Shown here: one piece after another, positions 1 to 7,877 of the stretch | Numbering within the stretch: the first letter of the stretch is position 1 | Layout: every line of letters begins with the position of its first letter | Source of the DNA: Polyangiaceae bacterium | Lineage (GTDB): Bacteria > Myxococcota_A > Polyangia > Polyangiales > Polyangiaceae | Length of the DNA stretch: 64,000 nucleotides | Direction: 5' to 3' | Assembly (NCBI GenBank): GCA_019637295.1 | Contig: JAHBVX010000007.1 | Location: 248,001-312,000 of the forward strand | Notes under the pieces: model-generated | Told to the model about the DNA's origin: nothing | Databases searched by the model: none | Seen by the model: the letters and a program-made list of their open reading frames with translations, nothing else | Position numbers and translations under genes: made by a program

Positions 1-119
1 TTCTCGATGTCTCGGCACTCGTCCACGCCCACGGCGTCCGTACCGCAGCCGGCCTGGACGACGGCGAAGGTGAGCGCGAACGAGAGGGTGGCGCTGGCCA
101 GCCGGCGAAGCCGCATCAT
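1..119 (-). CDS. Lipoprotein N-terminus (partial, runs off the window)
   Basis: Only the first 39 codons are in the window. Reading from position 119 the protein starts MMRLRRLASATLSF, continues as a hydrophobic stretch and ends the signal with a QAGC lipobox (Cys25), followed by a hydrophilic segment. That is the layout of a lipoprotein exported by Sec and processed by Lgt and LspA. The second Met at 116 is an equally good start. Nothing can be said of its function. It is transcribed divergently from the nucleotidyltransferase gene that begins near 183. Confidence 0.6.
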   Translation of the reverse strand, partial: MMRLRRLASATLSFALTFAVVQAGCGTDAVGVDECRDIE

Positions 120-182
120 GTGAGCTCGGGGTATCATGCGCCCCGCGTCTGGGCCCAATTTTCGCGGGGCCGAGTCCCGGGT

Positions 183-1076
183 ATGCTGCGACGGGTGGCG
201 AACGCGGCGATGATCTTGTGCGCGGGGCTCGGCACCCGCCTGCGCCCGCTGACCGACGAGCTGCCCAAGCCCCTGGTGCCGGTGGGCGATCGCCCAGTGC
301 TGGCGTCCATCGCCGCGCGCCTGCGGGCGGCCGGGGTGCGGCGAGCGGTGGTGAACACCCACCACCTGGCCGCTGCATTCGCGAGCATCTACGAGTGGAT
401 GGACGTCGAAGTGCAGGTGACTCACGAGCCACGGATCTTGGGCACCGCTGGAGGCATCGCCGCGTCGCGCCGGCGCCTCGGCGCCGCGCCGGTGGTGGTC
501 TGGAACGGAGACATCTTGGCCAGCCCGCCGGTGGGCAGGCTCCTCGACCTCGCCGCGCCCGGGGGGCTGAGTCTGGCCGTCGCGCGACGCTCGGCGGGGG
601 AGGGCACCGTCGGCGTGGACGCCGAGGGGCACGTCGTCAGGCTGCGAGGTGAGGTGTTCGGGCTCGAACACTTCGGGGGCGACTACATCGGCGTGGCGGC
701 CGTCGGCGCGCGGGTGCTCGAGCAGCTGCCCGCCGAGGGATGCTTGATCGGCGACGTCGCCTTGCCCGAGCTGCGCCGCGGCGGTGTCGTCCCGACCGCG
801 CGGGTGACCGCGCCGTGGTGCGACTTGGGCGACCCGGCGAGCTATCACGCCGCCAACATGCGCTGGCTGGACGAGCAGCGTCACGGCAGCTTCTCGGCCC
901 CGAGCGCGAGCGTGTCGGCGGGCGTCCAGCTCAGCCGGTCGATCGTGGGCGCCGGAGCCGAGGTCGGCGGGCGCGGCGCGCTCAGCCGAGTCGTGGTGTG
1001 GCCGGGCGCTGCGGTCCGTGCTCCGCTCGCGGACGCCATCGTCCTGCGCTCGGGACGCGTCGTGCGGATCCGCTGA
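183..1076 (+). CDS. Sugar-1-phosphate nucleotidyltransferase
   Basis: Nucleotidyltransferase of the GlmU/RmlA/MurU fold, which joins an NTP and a sugar 1-phosphate to give an NDP-sugar and pyrophosphate in the cytoplasm. The N-terminus has the family signature GLGTRLRPLT (residues 15-24) and LPKPLVPV (27-34), and WNGDIL supplies the expected metal-binding Asp. The last 60 residues (about 236-297) look like short left-handed beta-helix repeats, which are common in such enzymes. The substrate is unknown: GDP-mannose pyrophosphorylase and MurU-type uridylyltransferases are both possible. An ATG at 183 gives a compact start; a GTG at 120 would add 21 unlikely residues and a GTG at 195 is also possible. 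Confidence 0.85.
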   Translation: MLRRVANAAMILCAGLGTRLRPLTDELPKPLVPVGDRPVLASIAARLRAAGVRRAVVNTHHLAAAFASIYEWMDVEVQVTHEPRILGTAGGIAASRRRLGAAPVVVWNGDILASPPVGRLLDLAAPGGLSLAVARRSAGEGTVGVDAEGHVVRLRGEVFGLEHFGGDYIGVAAVGARVLEQLPAEGCLIGDVALPELRRGGVVPTARVTAPWCDLGDPASYHAANMRWLDEQRHGSFSAPSASVSAGVQLSRSIVGAGAEVGGRGALSRVVVWPGAAVRAPLADAIVLRSGRVVRIR

Positions 1077-1097
1077 CGCGCTCGCGGAGGTCGTCGC

Positions 1098-2429
1098 TCA
1101 GCGGCCGAACAGCTGCAGGACGAGCGGGTCGGGCGAGCCGGACGCGCGGGTGCCGCCGAAGACCCCCACGTGACCGGTGGGCAAGAGCAGCGCCAGCGCG
1201 TCGTGTCGGTCCTCCGCCAACGGCAGCTCCTCGACGCCGGTCGTGGACACGCGCCGCGCGCGCGTCACGCCGCTCGCGTCCAAGCCCACGACGAGCGCAG
1301 CAGGGTGCAGCGCGAACGCGTGGGCCGCGTCGAGCGCTACCGGCTCCGAGATTGGGACCGGGCTGCAGCTGGTGCCACACGCCAAGGCGAGCTCGACGGT
1401 CGGCGCGGCGCCCCCCGCGAGCTGACCTCCAACTCGCCACACGGCGTCGCCGATCTCCACGAGCGCCGCGCCCCGCACCGGATCGGGCGGGTAACCGAGG
1501 GGCGTGGCGGAGGTCGCGCCGACCGGGACCAGCTCCAGCCCCGCTGCCGTGTCGCTACCGCCTGCCACGAGCAAGCCGCGATCCCGGGGCCAGGTGGCGG
1601 CGGCACGCGCCCGGGGTGCGGTCAGACGCAGCGCGCTGAGCGCCAGATCGGCGCTGATCAGCAGCGCCCACTCACTCGGGGCGTCCCGGGTGGGGCCGAC
1701 GATGACGCGTGCGCCGCCGTCGCCGTCGATGGTTCGTCCTCCCGCGATCGAGCTCCACGACGGCAGCGCGTCCGGGCGAGTGACGTCGCCGCTCGTGCCG
1801 TCGAGCAGATCGAACCAAATGGCGAAGTCCTCGCCGATGGCGATGGCGACTCGGCCGACGATGGCCAGCGACCGAAACGCGCACGGCTCGCTGGGACAAG
1901 AAATCGCGATCGGCGCGCCGGCGCTGCGCCAGAAGCCGAGATCGTAGGCGTGGGCCCGAACGCGATCCCCCCCCGGCACCAGCACGGTGAGGTAGCGGTT
2001 GGCCACGACCCCTGCGACGGCCCCAGCGACCGCCGGGAGCGCGCCGTCGGGCGCGTGGCTGAACGCTCCGGTCTTGGACACGAACAGGGGCAGCGAGAGC
2101 CCGGCGACTCCGGCGGGATCGATGGGGATGGACCGACCCCACGCGCCGAGGGCGTCCGTGGCGTCGTCCGCGCGCAGCTCGAACGCGCCGGCCCCGCCGC
2201 GCCCGAGCGAGAACCGGCGCACCGGCCCCGCTCGATCGAGCACGAGCGTCGGCTCGCCGGTCTCGGCGTGCTTCAGCACGCGGGTGCGGGCGGCGGACAG
2301 CAGTGGGTCGTCCGCGTCGCCCAAGACCACGATCATCTCCCCGGGTTCGACGAGGGAGGGCTCGCAGCCGAGCGCCAGCCCGCCGCAGGCCACGGCGGCC
2401 GAGCAGACGTGGGCGAAGGGGCGGGGCAC
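1098..2429 (-). CDS. Kelch-like repeat lipoprotein, function unknown
   Basis: Unrecognised secreted protein of about 443 residues. Starting at the GTG at 2429 it has a short lipoprotein signal ending LALGC (a GTG at 2474 would add 15 residues). The body is repetitive and rich in beta-strand-like segments, with several loops of the form VAGGSD, RVGGQL and VFGGTR, each about 45-50 residues apart. This resembles kelch blades of a beta-propeller. Such lipoproteins are frequent in myxobacteria and probably sit on the outer membrane; no enzymatic motif is visible. It converges on the upstream transferase gene (21 bases between stops) and is divergent from pabB. Confidence 0.6.
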   Translation of the reverse strand: MPRPFAHVCSAAVACGGLALGCEPSLVEPGEMIVVLGDADDPLLSAARTRVLKHAETGEPTLVLDRAGPVRRFSLGRGGAGAFELRADDATDALGAWGRSIPIDPAGVAGLSLPLFVSKTGAFSHAPDGALPAVAGAVAGVVANRYLTVLVPGGDRVRAHAYDLGFWRSAGAPIAISCPSEPCAFRSLAIVGRVAIAIGEDFAIWFDLLDGTSGDVTRPDALPSWSSIAGGRTIDGDGGARVIVGPTRDAPSEWALLISADLALSALRLTAPRARAAATWPRDRGLLVAGGSDTAAGLELVPVGATSATPLGYPPDPVRGAALVEIGDAVWRVGGQLAGGAAPTVELALACGTSCSPVPISEPVALDAAHAFALHPAALVVGLDASGVTRARRVSTTGVEELPLAEDRHDALALLLPTGHVGVFGGTRASGSPDPLVLQLFGR

Positions 2430-2516
2430 GGCGACGGGGTCTAGCGCTGCTGGCGCAGCTCGTCGAGTTTGCACGCTGGCTGCGCGGCAAGCGGCGCGCT
2501 ACCTGGGCAGCTCGCC

Positions 2517-3758
2517 GTGCCGGTAGCCCGCGTTCTCCCGCTCGCGCCCGATCCCATTCGGGCCGCCGCGTCCCTCGCCGGACGGCCGGGGCGGCTGCTG
2601 CTGTGGGACGCCCGGGGAGGAGGGCGCTCCTACCTCGCGTGCGATCCCATCGACGAGTACCATGGCCTCGAGCCCACGCGCGCGGGCCCGATGGTTGCTG
2701 CGCGGTCGGAGCTCGACTCTGCGCCGGCGTGGTTCGGCGTCCTGCCCTACGAGGGACGCCGTGAGCTGGAGGGCCGCGCGCGGGACGGACGCGGTGCGCC
2801 GCACTGGGAGCGACCGCTGTGGGTTCGTTACGACGCGGTGGCGGAGTTCGTCGCGGGGGGCGTGAGGGTGATCGGTGACGACCTGCAGGCCGTCGCGCGG
2901 CTCGCCCGTCGGCTCGAGTGCCCGGGCGGCGACCCCGAGGGTCGCCTCGTCCCCCGCGCGCCGACCGAGGCGCCCGCCGAGCACGCGGCGCGCATCCGCG
3001 CCGCGCTCGAGCTGATCGCGCAGGGTCGGCTCTACCAGGTCAACCTCGCCCGGCGCTTCGACTTCGCGCTGCAGGGGTCGCCGCTGGCGATCCTCGCGCG
3101 TCAGGGGCGGCGCACCCGCGCGCCCTACGGCGCGTTGTTTCAGCTCGGTGAGCGTGGCCTGCTCAGCACCTCGCCCGAACTCTTCTTGAGGCTCGACGCG
3201 GGCGGTCGGGTGCTCACGGCGCCCATCAAGGGCACGCGGCCTCGGGGCGGCGACGCCGCCGCCGATGTTCGACTCGCGCGAGAGCTCGAGGCGGACCCCA
3301 AGGAGCACGCGGAGCTGAGCATGGTGGTGGACGTCGAGCGCAACGATCTCGGGCGAGTGTGCGCCGCCGGCAGTGTTCGAGTTTCGGGCGGTTACGTGAC
3401 CGAGACTCACCCAACGCTGCACCATCGCACGGCCTTCGTCCGCGGGCGCTTGCTCCCGGCGATGGGACGCAAGGAGTTGCTCGAGGCCATGCTACCGAGC
3501 GGCAGCGTCACCGGCGCGCCGAAGGTGTCGGCGATGCAGGTCATCGCACGCCTCGAGGCCGAACGCCGGGGGCTCTACACCGGCGCCTTTGGCGTGCTTC
3601 GGCGCGACGGCGGTCTGGAGCTGGCCATGGCGATCCGCACCGTGTCCTGGTGCGGTGACGAGGCGCACTACTTCGCTGGGGGCGGGATCGTGGCCGACAG
3701 CGATCCGGACCGGGAGGTCAGCGAGACGCTGTGGAAGGCCGTGCAGCTGGGCGCCTGA
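2517..3758 (+). CDS. pabB: Aminodeoxychorismate synthase component I (PabB)
   Basis: Chorismate-using enzyme that, with a glutamine amidotransferase, makes 4-amino-4-deoxychorismate for folate synthesis. The motif PIKGTRPR is the PabB form with the Lys that attacks chorismate; anthranilate synthase TrpE has PIAGT there. Other family landmarks are the Met-Val-Val-Asp-x-Glu-Arg-Asn-Asp block, GSVTGAPK and the C-terminal AGGGIVADSDP. The length (413 aa) is normal for a stand-alone PabB. No pabA or pabC lies in the window. I chose the GTG at 2517, where homology begins; a TTG at 2469 in the same frame has no visible ribosome-binding site. Confidence 0.9.
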   Translation: MPVARVLPLAPDPIRAAASLAGRPGRLLLWDARGGGRSYLACDPIDEYHGLEPTRAGPMVAARSELDSAPAWFGVLPYEGRRELEGRARDGRGAPHWERPLWVRYDAVAEFVAGGVRVIGDDLQAVARLARRLECPGGDPEGRLVPRAPTEAPAEHAARIRAALELIAQGRLYQVNLARRFDFALQGSPLAILARQGRRTRAPYGALFQLGERGLLSTSPELFLRLDAGGRVLTAPIKGTRPRGGDAAADVRLARELEADPKEHAELSMVVDVERNDLGRVCAAGSVRVSGGYVTETHPTLHHRTAFVRGRLLPAMGRKELLEAMLPSGSVTGAPKVSAMQVIARLEAERRGLYTGAFGVLRRDGGLELAMAIRTVSWCGDEAHYFAGGGIVADSDPDREVSETLWKAVQLGA

Positions 3759-3819
3759 GCTCATTGCCCCAGAAAGTGGGCCGGGCGGCCCTTCCTTGGC
3801 TATTGCGGCAAGAGGCACC

Positions 3820-4650
3820 ATGGATTCGGTGAACGTTCGCAACCTCGAGCAGATCCAAGAGGACGACCCCCGACGGCGCAGCTCCCGCCTCGCCACTTGG
3901 TTGCTCGCGTCTCTGGGTGGCACCGCGCTGGTCGTCGCGGCGCTGGCCAGCGCCAAGCGCACCGGGCCGGCGGCGACCAGCGAGGACGACCCGCTAGCTC
4001 AGCTCGTCGCAGCGACGAAGAGCGATGCCGTCCCCGCCGAGCGAGTCGACGATCGGGACGTGACGTTTCCCGGCATCCTGAGCGACCGCGACAGTCCCAC
4101 CACGGCGCTCGCGGCCGTCAAGGACGAGCGCGGACGGCTGATCGGTACGGAGGACTTCACGTTGCCGGAAGGCCACCCCGCGTCGCCGCCGCCGCCCATG
4201 GATCGCCTGCCGGTCGTGCCGCTGCCCGCGGGAACCCTGCTGTCGTCGACCCCGGTGACGAACAAGCCCAAGGACTCGCTGACGCAGATGGCGGCCTCCG
4301 CGTCGAAGGTGGAGCCCAGCGAGCTTGCGCCGGCGGGGTCCGAGGGCGGCTACCAGATCCAAGTCGCCAGCTTCAAGAAGCAGGAAGACGCGGACGCATT
4401 CGCCGAGGATCTGCGCAAGCGGGGACACCGAGCCTATCGACAAGCGGCGTACGTGCGCGATCGCGGGCTGTGGCACCGCGTGCGGCTCGGACCCTTCAAG
4501 AGCCGCTTCGAGGCCGAACAGTACAAGAAGAAGTTCGAGACCGCCGAGCGGGTGACGCCCTACGTGGTCGATCCGAACAAGGTCAAGCAAGCCGAGGACG
4601 TTCGCGCGGCGCGAGAAGCGGCGCGCAAGCGCAAATTCGGCTCGGAGTAG
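3820..4650 (+). CDS. SPOR-domain membrane protein
   Basis: Protein of 276 residues with a short cytoplasmic N-terminus, one membrane span (about residues 24-44), a long Pro/Ser-rich linker and a C-terminal SPOR domain (about 178-250, beginning GGYQIQVASFK and with the second repeat WHRVRLGPFKS). SPOR domains bind denuded glycan strands of septal peptidoglycan, so a role in cell division or cell-wall remodelling is likely, as for FtsN or DedD. It is not obviously FtsN itself. The ATG at 3820 has AGAGG five bases upstream. It stands alone between pabB and nikR. Confidence 0.85.
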   Translation: MDSVNVRNLEQIQEDDPRRRSSRLATWLLASLGGTALVVAALASAKRTGPAATSEDDPLAQLVAATKSDAVPAERVDDRDVTFPGILSDRDSPTTALAAVKDERGRLIGTEDFTLPEGHPASPPPPMDRLPVVPLPAGTLLSSTPVTNKPKDSLTQMAASASKVEPSELAPAGSEGGYQIQVASFKKQEDADAFAEDLRKRGHRAYRQAAYVRDRGLWHRVRLGPFKSRFEAEQYKKKFETAERVTPYVVDPNKVKQAEDVRAAREAARKRKFGSE

Positions 4651-4712
4651 CCCGTGTTCGCGCCGGTCGCCCAGCAGTTGACGCTCGCGCCGAGTGGGCA
4701 CAAGACCCGGGG

Positions 4713-5144
4713 ATGGCGGATCTCGTACGTTTCGGTGTCGCGATGGAGCGGGCGCTGCTCGACCAGTTCGACGGGCTCGTCACTCGGCGTCGCTACGAGA
4801 ACCGCTCCGAGGCGCTGCGGGACCTGGTGCGGCGCGAGCTCGCCGAGGATGGGTGGGAGCAGGGCGGTGACGCGGTGTGCACCATCACGTTGGTCTACGA
4901 CCACCACGTACGCGAGCTCACCGAGCGGCTGAACGAGATTCAGCACGACCACGGCGAGCTCATCATCTCGACGCTGCACGTTCACCTGGATCACGACCAC
5001 TGCTTGGAGGTCATCGCCGCCCGCGGGCCGGCCGAGCGACTCAAAGCCATGGCGGACCGCCTGACCGGCACCCGCGGCGTGCTGCGCGGCGACGTCGTCG
5101 CGGCGATCGCGCCCCAGGGTCGCGCCCCGGCGCACTCGCACTGA
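4713..5144 (+). CDS. nikR: Nickel-responsive regulator NikR
   Basis: Ribbon-helix-helix repressor with a C-terminal ACT-like nickel-binding domain. The residues matching the E. coli square-planar nickel site are all present: His78, His89, His91 and Cys97, in the context TLHVHLDHDHCLE. The N-terminal 45 residues give the DNA-binding part. Length (143 aa) is close to the family's usual 130-140. The start ATG at 4713 gives MADLVRFGV, matching homologues. No nickel transporter, hydrogenase or urease gene lies next to it, so its targets are elsewhere. It converges on the next gene with only four bases between stops. Confidence 0.92.
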   Translation: MADLVRFGVAMERALLDQFDGLVTRRRYENRSEALRDLVRRELAEDGWEQGGDAVCTITLVYDHHVRELTERLNEIQHDHGELIISTLHVHLDHDHCLEVIAARGPAERLKAMADRLTGTRGVLRGDVVAAIAPQGRAPAHSH

Positions 5145-5148
5145 CGGG

Positions 5149-6279
5149 TCAGCGCTTCTTGCCGGCCTTTCGCTCCAGGTGTTGGCGAGCCGCGGATGCG
5201 ACCGCGCCCGGCACGTTCTTGCTCTTGGCGAGCTGGCGCAGGTCGCCCTCGCGCAGGTGGCTGATGAGTCCCGAGGCGAAGGTGAGGGGCGTGCGTGGAT
5301 TGCCCACCAGGTTCAGCTTGACCTGGTAGTTCCGGGTGAACTCGCGGTTCTTGGCGATCTCGCGCAGGATGTCCTCCCCCACGCTGCGGCTGGCGCTGAT
5401 GACGGCCGCCTCGCCGTCCCGCATGGCGGGGCTCTTGACCACGGCCATGGCCACGATGCGGTTGTGGTCCCGGACCAGGAGCAGGCGCTCGGCCGCCGTG
5501 CCCAAGGTCGCGCGTCGGATCTTCTGGCTGTTGGTCATCTGAGCGATGCGCTGGTACAGGGGTACGAAGCGCTCCTTGAGCTGCTCTTCGCCCTCGTCGT
5601 CTCGATCGAAGGCGTCGTCGTGCTCGCCTTCGAGCGCGGTGGCGGAAGCGACCGCTTCCGTCTCCTTGAACAAGACGTCGTCGAAGGTCGGCTCCTCGGT
5701 AGGCTCTGGGATCAGCTCGCCGGCGATGGCTTGCGCCGCTTCCTTGAACGCCGGAATGTCGAGCTCGATGCCGTTGCGCACCGCCAGCTCGAGCAGTCGA
5801 TCCGCCGTCGACATGCGCACCTGCTTGTTCATGTACAGCTTCTCGATCACGACGGGGAACTGGAGCATGCGCTCTTCGTTGGTCGCGATGAGCTCACCCC
5901 TGCGCTCGTCCGCGCGCTCCGCGAGCAGCGCCAACGCCTGCCCGTCGATGCGCGGCATGCGCAGGAGCTTCTCGACGACCTCGTGATCGCGCCCGTAGCG
6001 CTCGGCGAGCTCTTGGATGACCCAGCCGTGGAGATCCGCAGCCAGCGCCGCGCCGAGCACCGGAGGCGGGAGCTTGCCGAGGGTGGTGCGCGCCGTGTCG
6101 GCGAGCTGGGGGTCATCGTTCAGGGTGAGCAGCGCGATGGCGGTGACCAGGTCCTGGGGCTTGGCGCCCGGGATGATCCCTCGAGCGGCCATGACCTTGG
6201 CCGGCGCCGGCGCGCCGGCGGTGAACAGGCGCGCTACGGCGGCGGGGAGCGAAGCGGGATCGATGGGGAGCTCCGACAT
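5149..6279 (-). CDS. Helical (HEAT-like) protein of unknown function
   Basis: Unrecognised 376-residue soluble protein with no signal peptide or membrane span. The N-terminal 170 residues look like stacked helix pairs, with repeated Leu/Ala-rich helices and phrases such as VVEKLLRMPRIDGQALALLAERAD, broadly HEAT-like. Residues about 200-240 are an acidic linker rich in Glu and Asp, and the C-terminal 140 residues are basic with more helices. Nothing catalytic is seen. A scaffold or adaptor is the most that can be inferred. ATG start at 6279. Confidence 0.65.
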   Translation of the reverse strand: MSELPIDPASLPAAVARLFTAGAPAPAKVMAARGIIPGAKPQDLVTAIALLTLNDDPQLADTARTTLGKLPPPVLGAALAADLHGWVIQELAERYGRDHEVVEKLLRMPRIDGQALALLAERADERRGELIATNEERMLQFPVVIEKLYMNKQVRMSTADRLLELAVRNGIELDIPAFKEAAQAIAGELIPEPTEEPTFDDVLFKETEAVASATALEGEHDDAFDRDDEGEEQLKERFVPLYQRIAQMTNSQKIRRATLGTAAERLLLVRDHNRIVAMAVVKSPAMRDGEAAVISASRSVGEDILREIAKNREFTRNYQVKLNLVGNPRTPLTFASGLISHLREGDLRQLAKSKNVPGAVASAARQHLERKAGKKR

Positions 6280-6448
6280 GACTCGCCGAGGCTATTCCAG
6301 CGGAGCTGGGCCGCAAACCGGGTTGGTCGCGGCCGCCGGTTGCGGTCCGTCACCGCGCTGATTATCTTCCCCTCCGCCCGCTGTCGGGAGACGTGTGAGC
6401 CGACCACGGTCGGCCACCTTGCCAACACAAAGAAGAGGAGCCCGTTCC

Positions 6449-7822
6449 ATGGGGATTGTCGACTTCGTCAAGGGTGGCGTGCAGCGCATGATGATTGCGC
6501 GTCCGGACGACAAGAAGGAGCTCGTCGTCTACAAGCACCCCGACCAGACATTTCCGTTCTGGAGCCAGCTCACCGTCGACTCCGACGAGGTGTGCCTGTT
6601 CTTCAAGGACGGTCAGCCTGTCGGTGGCCTCGGTGCAGGGCGTCATACGCTTCAGACTCAGAACATCCCGTTCTTGAACACCCTGGTCGACAAGTTCACC
6701 GGGGGGAATGTCTTCATCAGCGAGCTGTTCTTCGTCACCACCCGCCCCATCTACAACCAGGGGTTCGGGGGGCCCATCGGGTCCATGCGTGATCCGGAGC
6801 TCGAGATTCGAGTCAACCCTCGCGCGTTCGGCACCTACTCCTACAAGGTGATGGACCCGATGAAGTTCGTCACCGAGTTCGTCGGTCAGACGGGCGCGGC
6901 GGATCCGGATCGAGCGCTGCAGTGGGTGCGCGATCAGGTGCTCATGGGGCTCAAGAGCACGCTCACCCGGCTGATCAAGTCGGGGGATCTCACGATGATG
7001 GACCTCGGCACCGCAGGCCCGGACGTCGCGCGAGCCATCGTCGCGGACTGCCCCGACCTCGCCAAGTGCGGGGTGCAGGTGCTCGAGATCGCCAAGCTCA
7101 ACATCAACCTCTCGGACGAGGATCAGGCCCGCATCGACGAGTTTCAGGACCAGATCGTCCAGGCCAAGATCGACGCGCGCAAGGCCAAGATCGGCATTTC
7201 CCAGGCCGAGGCACAGGCGCAGCAGCGGCAGTACGAGCTCGATCAGGATTTCGCCAACCGCGCTCGCTACGTCAACCAGCTCGACATGAACCGCTACGGG
7301 CAGTTCGCGCAGGCGGAGGCCATGATGGGTCTCGGTCAAGGTTTCGCCGAGGGCGGCGGTGGCGAAGGCGGCGGCGGCATGGCGGCCGCAGGTATGGCGG
7401 CTGGTATGGGCATGGGCGCCGGCATGATGTACGGCGCTCGCCCACCGATGCCGGGGTATCCACCGCCCCAGGGCTATCCGCCCCAGGGCTACCCACCTCA
7501 AGGCTACCCGGGCTACCCGCCCCAGCCCGGGGCACCGCCTGGCTACGGCGCGCCTCCTGGCTATCCGCCGCCTGGTTACGGCGTACCTCCCGGCGCGCCC
7601 CCTGGCTACCCGCCGCCCGGCTACGGCGCTCCCCCCGGCGCGCCCCCGCCCGGTTACGGCGCGCCCCCGCCCGGCTACGGTGCGCCTCCCGGTGCGCCCC
7701 CGCCCGGCGCTCCTCCTGCAGGCGCTGCCCCCGCCCCGGCTGGCGCGATCGCCTGTCCCAAGTGCGGCACCAGCAACTCGGCCGGCAAGTTCTGCTCCGA
7801 GTGCGGCACTCAGCTGCCCTGA
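6449..7822 (+). CDS. SPFH-domain protein with PGY-rich linker and zinc ribbon
   Basis: The first 270 residues resemble the SPFH (band 7-like) family that includes Bacillus YdjI, sometimes called virion core protein-like: MGIVDFVKGGVQ at the start, then ELFFVTTRP and a long charged helix. Next comes a Gly/Met-rich segment, about 95 residues of PPGYG/PPQGYP repeats, and a C-terminal zinc ribbon with two CxxC pairs (CPKCG and CSECG). SPFH proteins form membrane-associated rings or scaffolds; YdjI-type proteins take part in membrane stress protection. Length is 457 aa, longer than YdjI because of the repeat linker. ATG at 6449 follows AGAGGAG with good spacing. The neighbouring kinase also has a zinc ribbon. 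Confidence 0.75.
   Translation: MGIVDFVKGGVQRMMIARPDDKKELVVYKHPDQTFPFWSQLTVDSDEVCLFFKDGQPVGGLGAGRHTLQTQNIPFLNTLVDKFTGGNVFISELFFVTTRPIYNQGFGGPIGSMRDPELEIRVNPRAFGTYSYKVMDPMKFVTEFVGQTGAADPDRALQWVRDQVLMGLKSTLTRLIKSGDLTMMDLGTAGPDVARAIVADCPDLAKCGVQVLEIAKLNINLSDEDQARIDEFQDQIVQAKIDARKAKIGISQAEAQAQQRQYELDQDFANRARYVNQLDMNRYGQFAQAEAMMGLGQGFAEGGGGEGGGGMAAAGMAAGMGMGAGMMYGARPPMPGYPPPQGYPPQGYPPQGYPGYPPQPGAPPGYGAPPGYPPPGYGVPPGAPPGYPPPGYGAPPGAPPPGYGAPPPGYGAPPGAPPPGAPPAGAAPAPAGAIACPKCGTSNSAGKFCSECGTQLP
7440..7735 (+). repeat. In-frame PPGYG / PPQGYP coding repeats
   Basis: Degenerate tandem repeats of 15-18 bases inside the SPFH gene encode alternating PPQGYP, PPGYG and PPGAP units. They form a flexible linker between the Gly/Met-rich region and the zinc ribbon and may vary in number between strains by slippage. 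Confidence 0.7.
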
Positions 7823-7877
7823 CCCGGCGGCGCAGGCCATGACCTAGCAGGAGATTCGGGGTACGGTTGAACGGACC

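Noticed and set aside
1170-2444. Long plus-strand open frames opposite the kelch-like lipoprotein
   Set aside because: Arg/Ala-rich translation with no motif, as expected of high-GC antisense frames; the minus-strand frame has a signal peptide and repeats.
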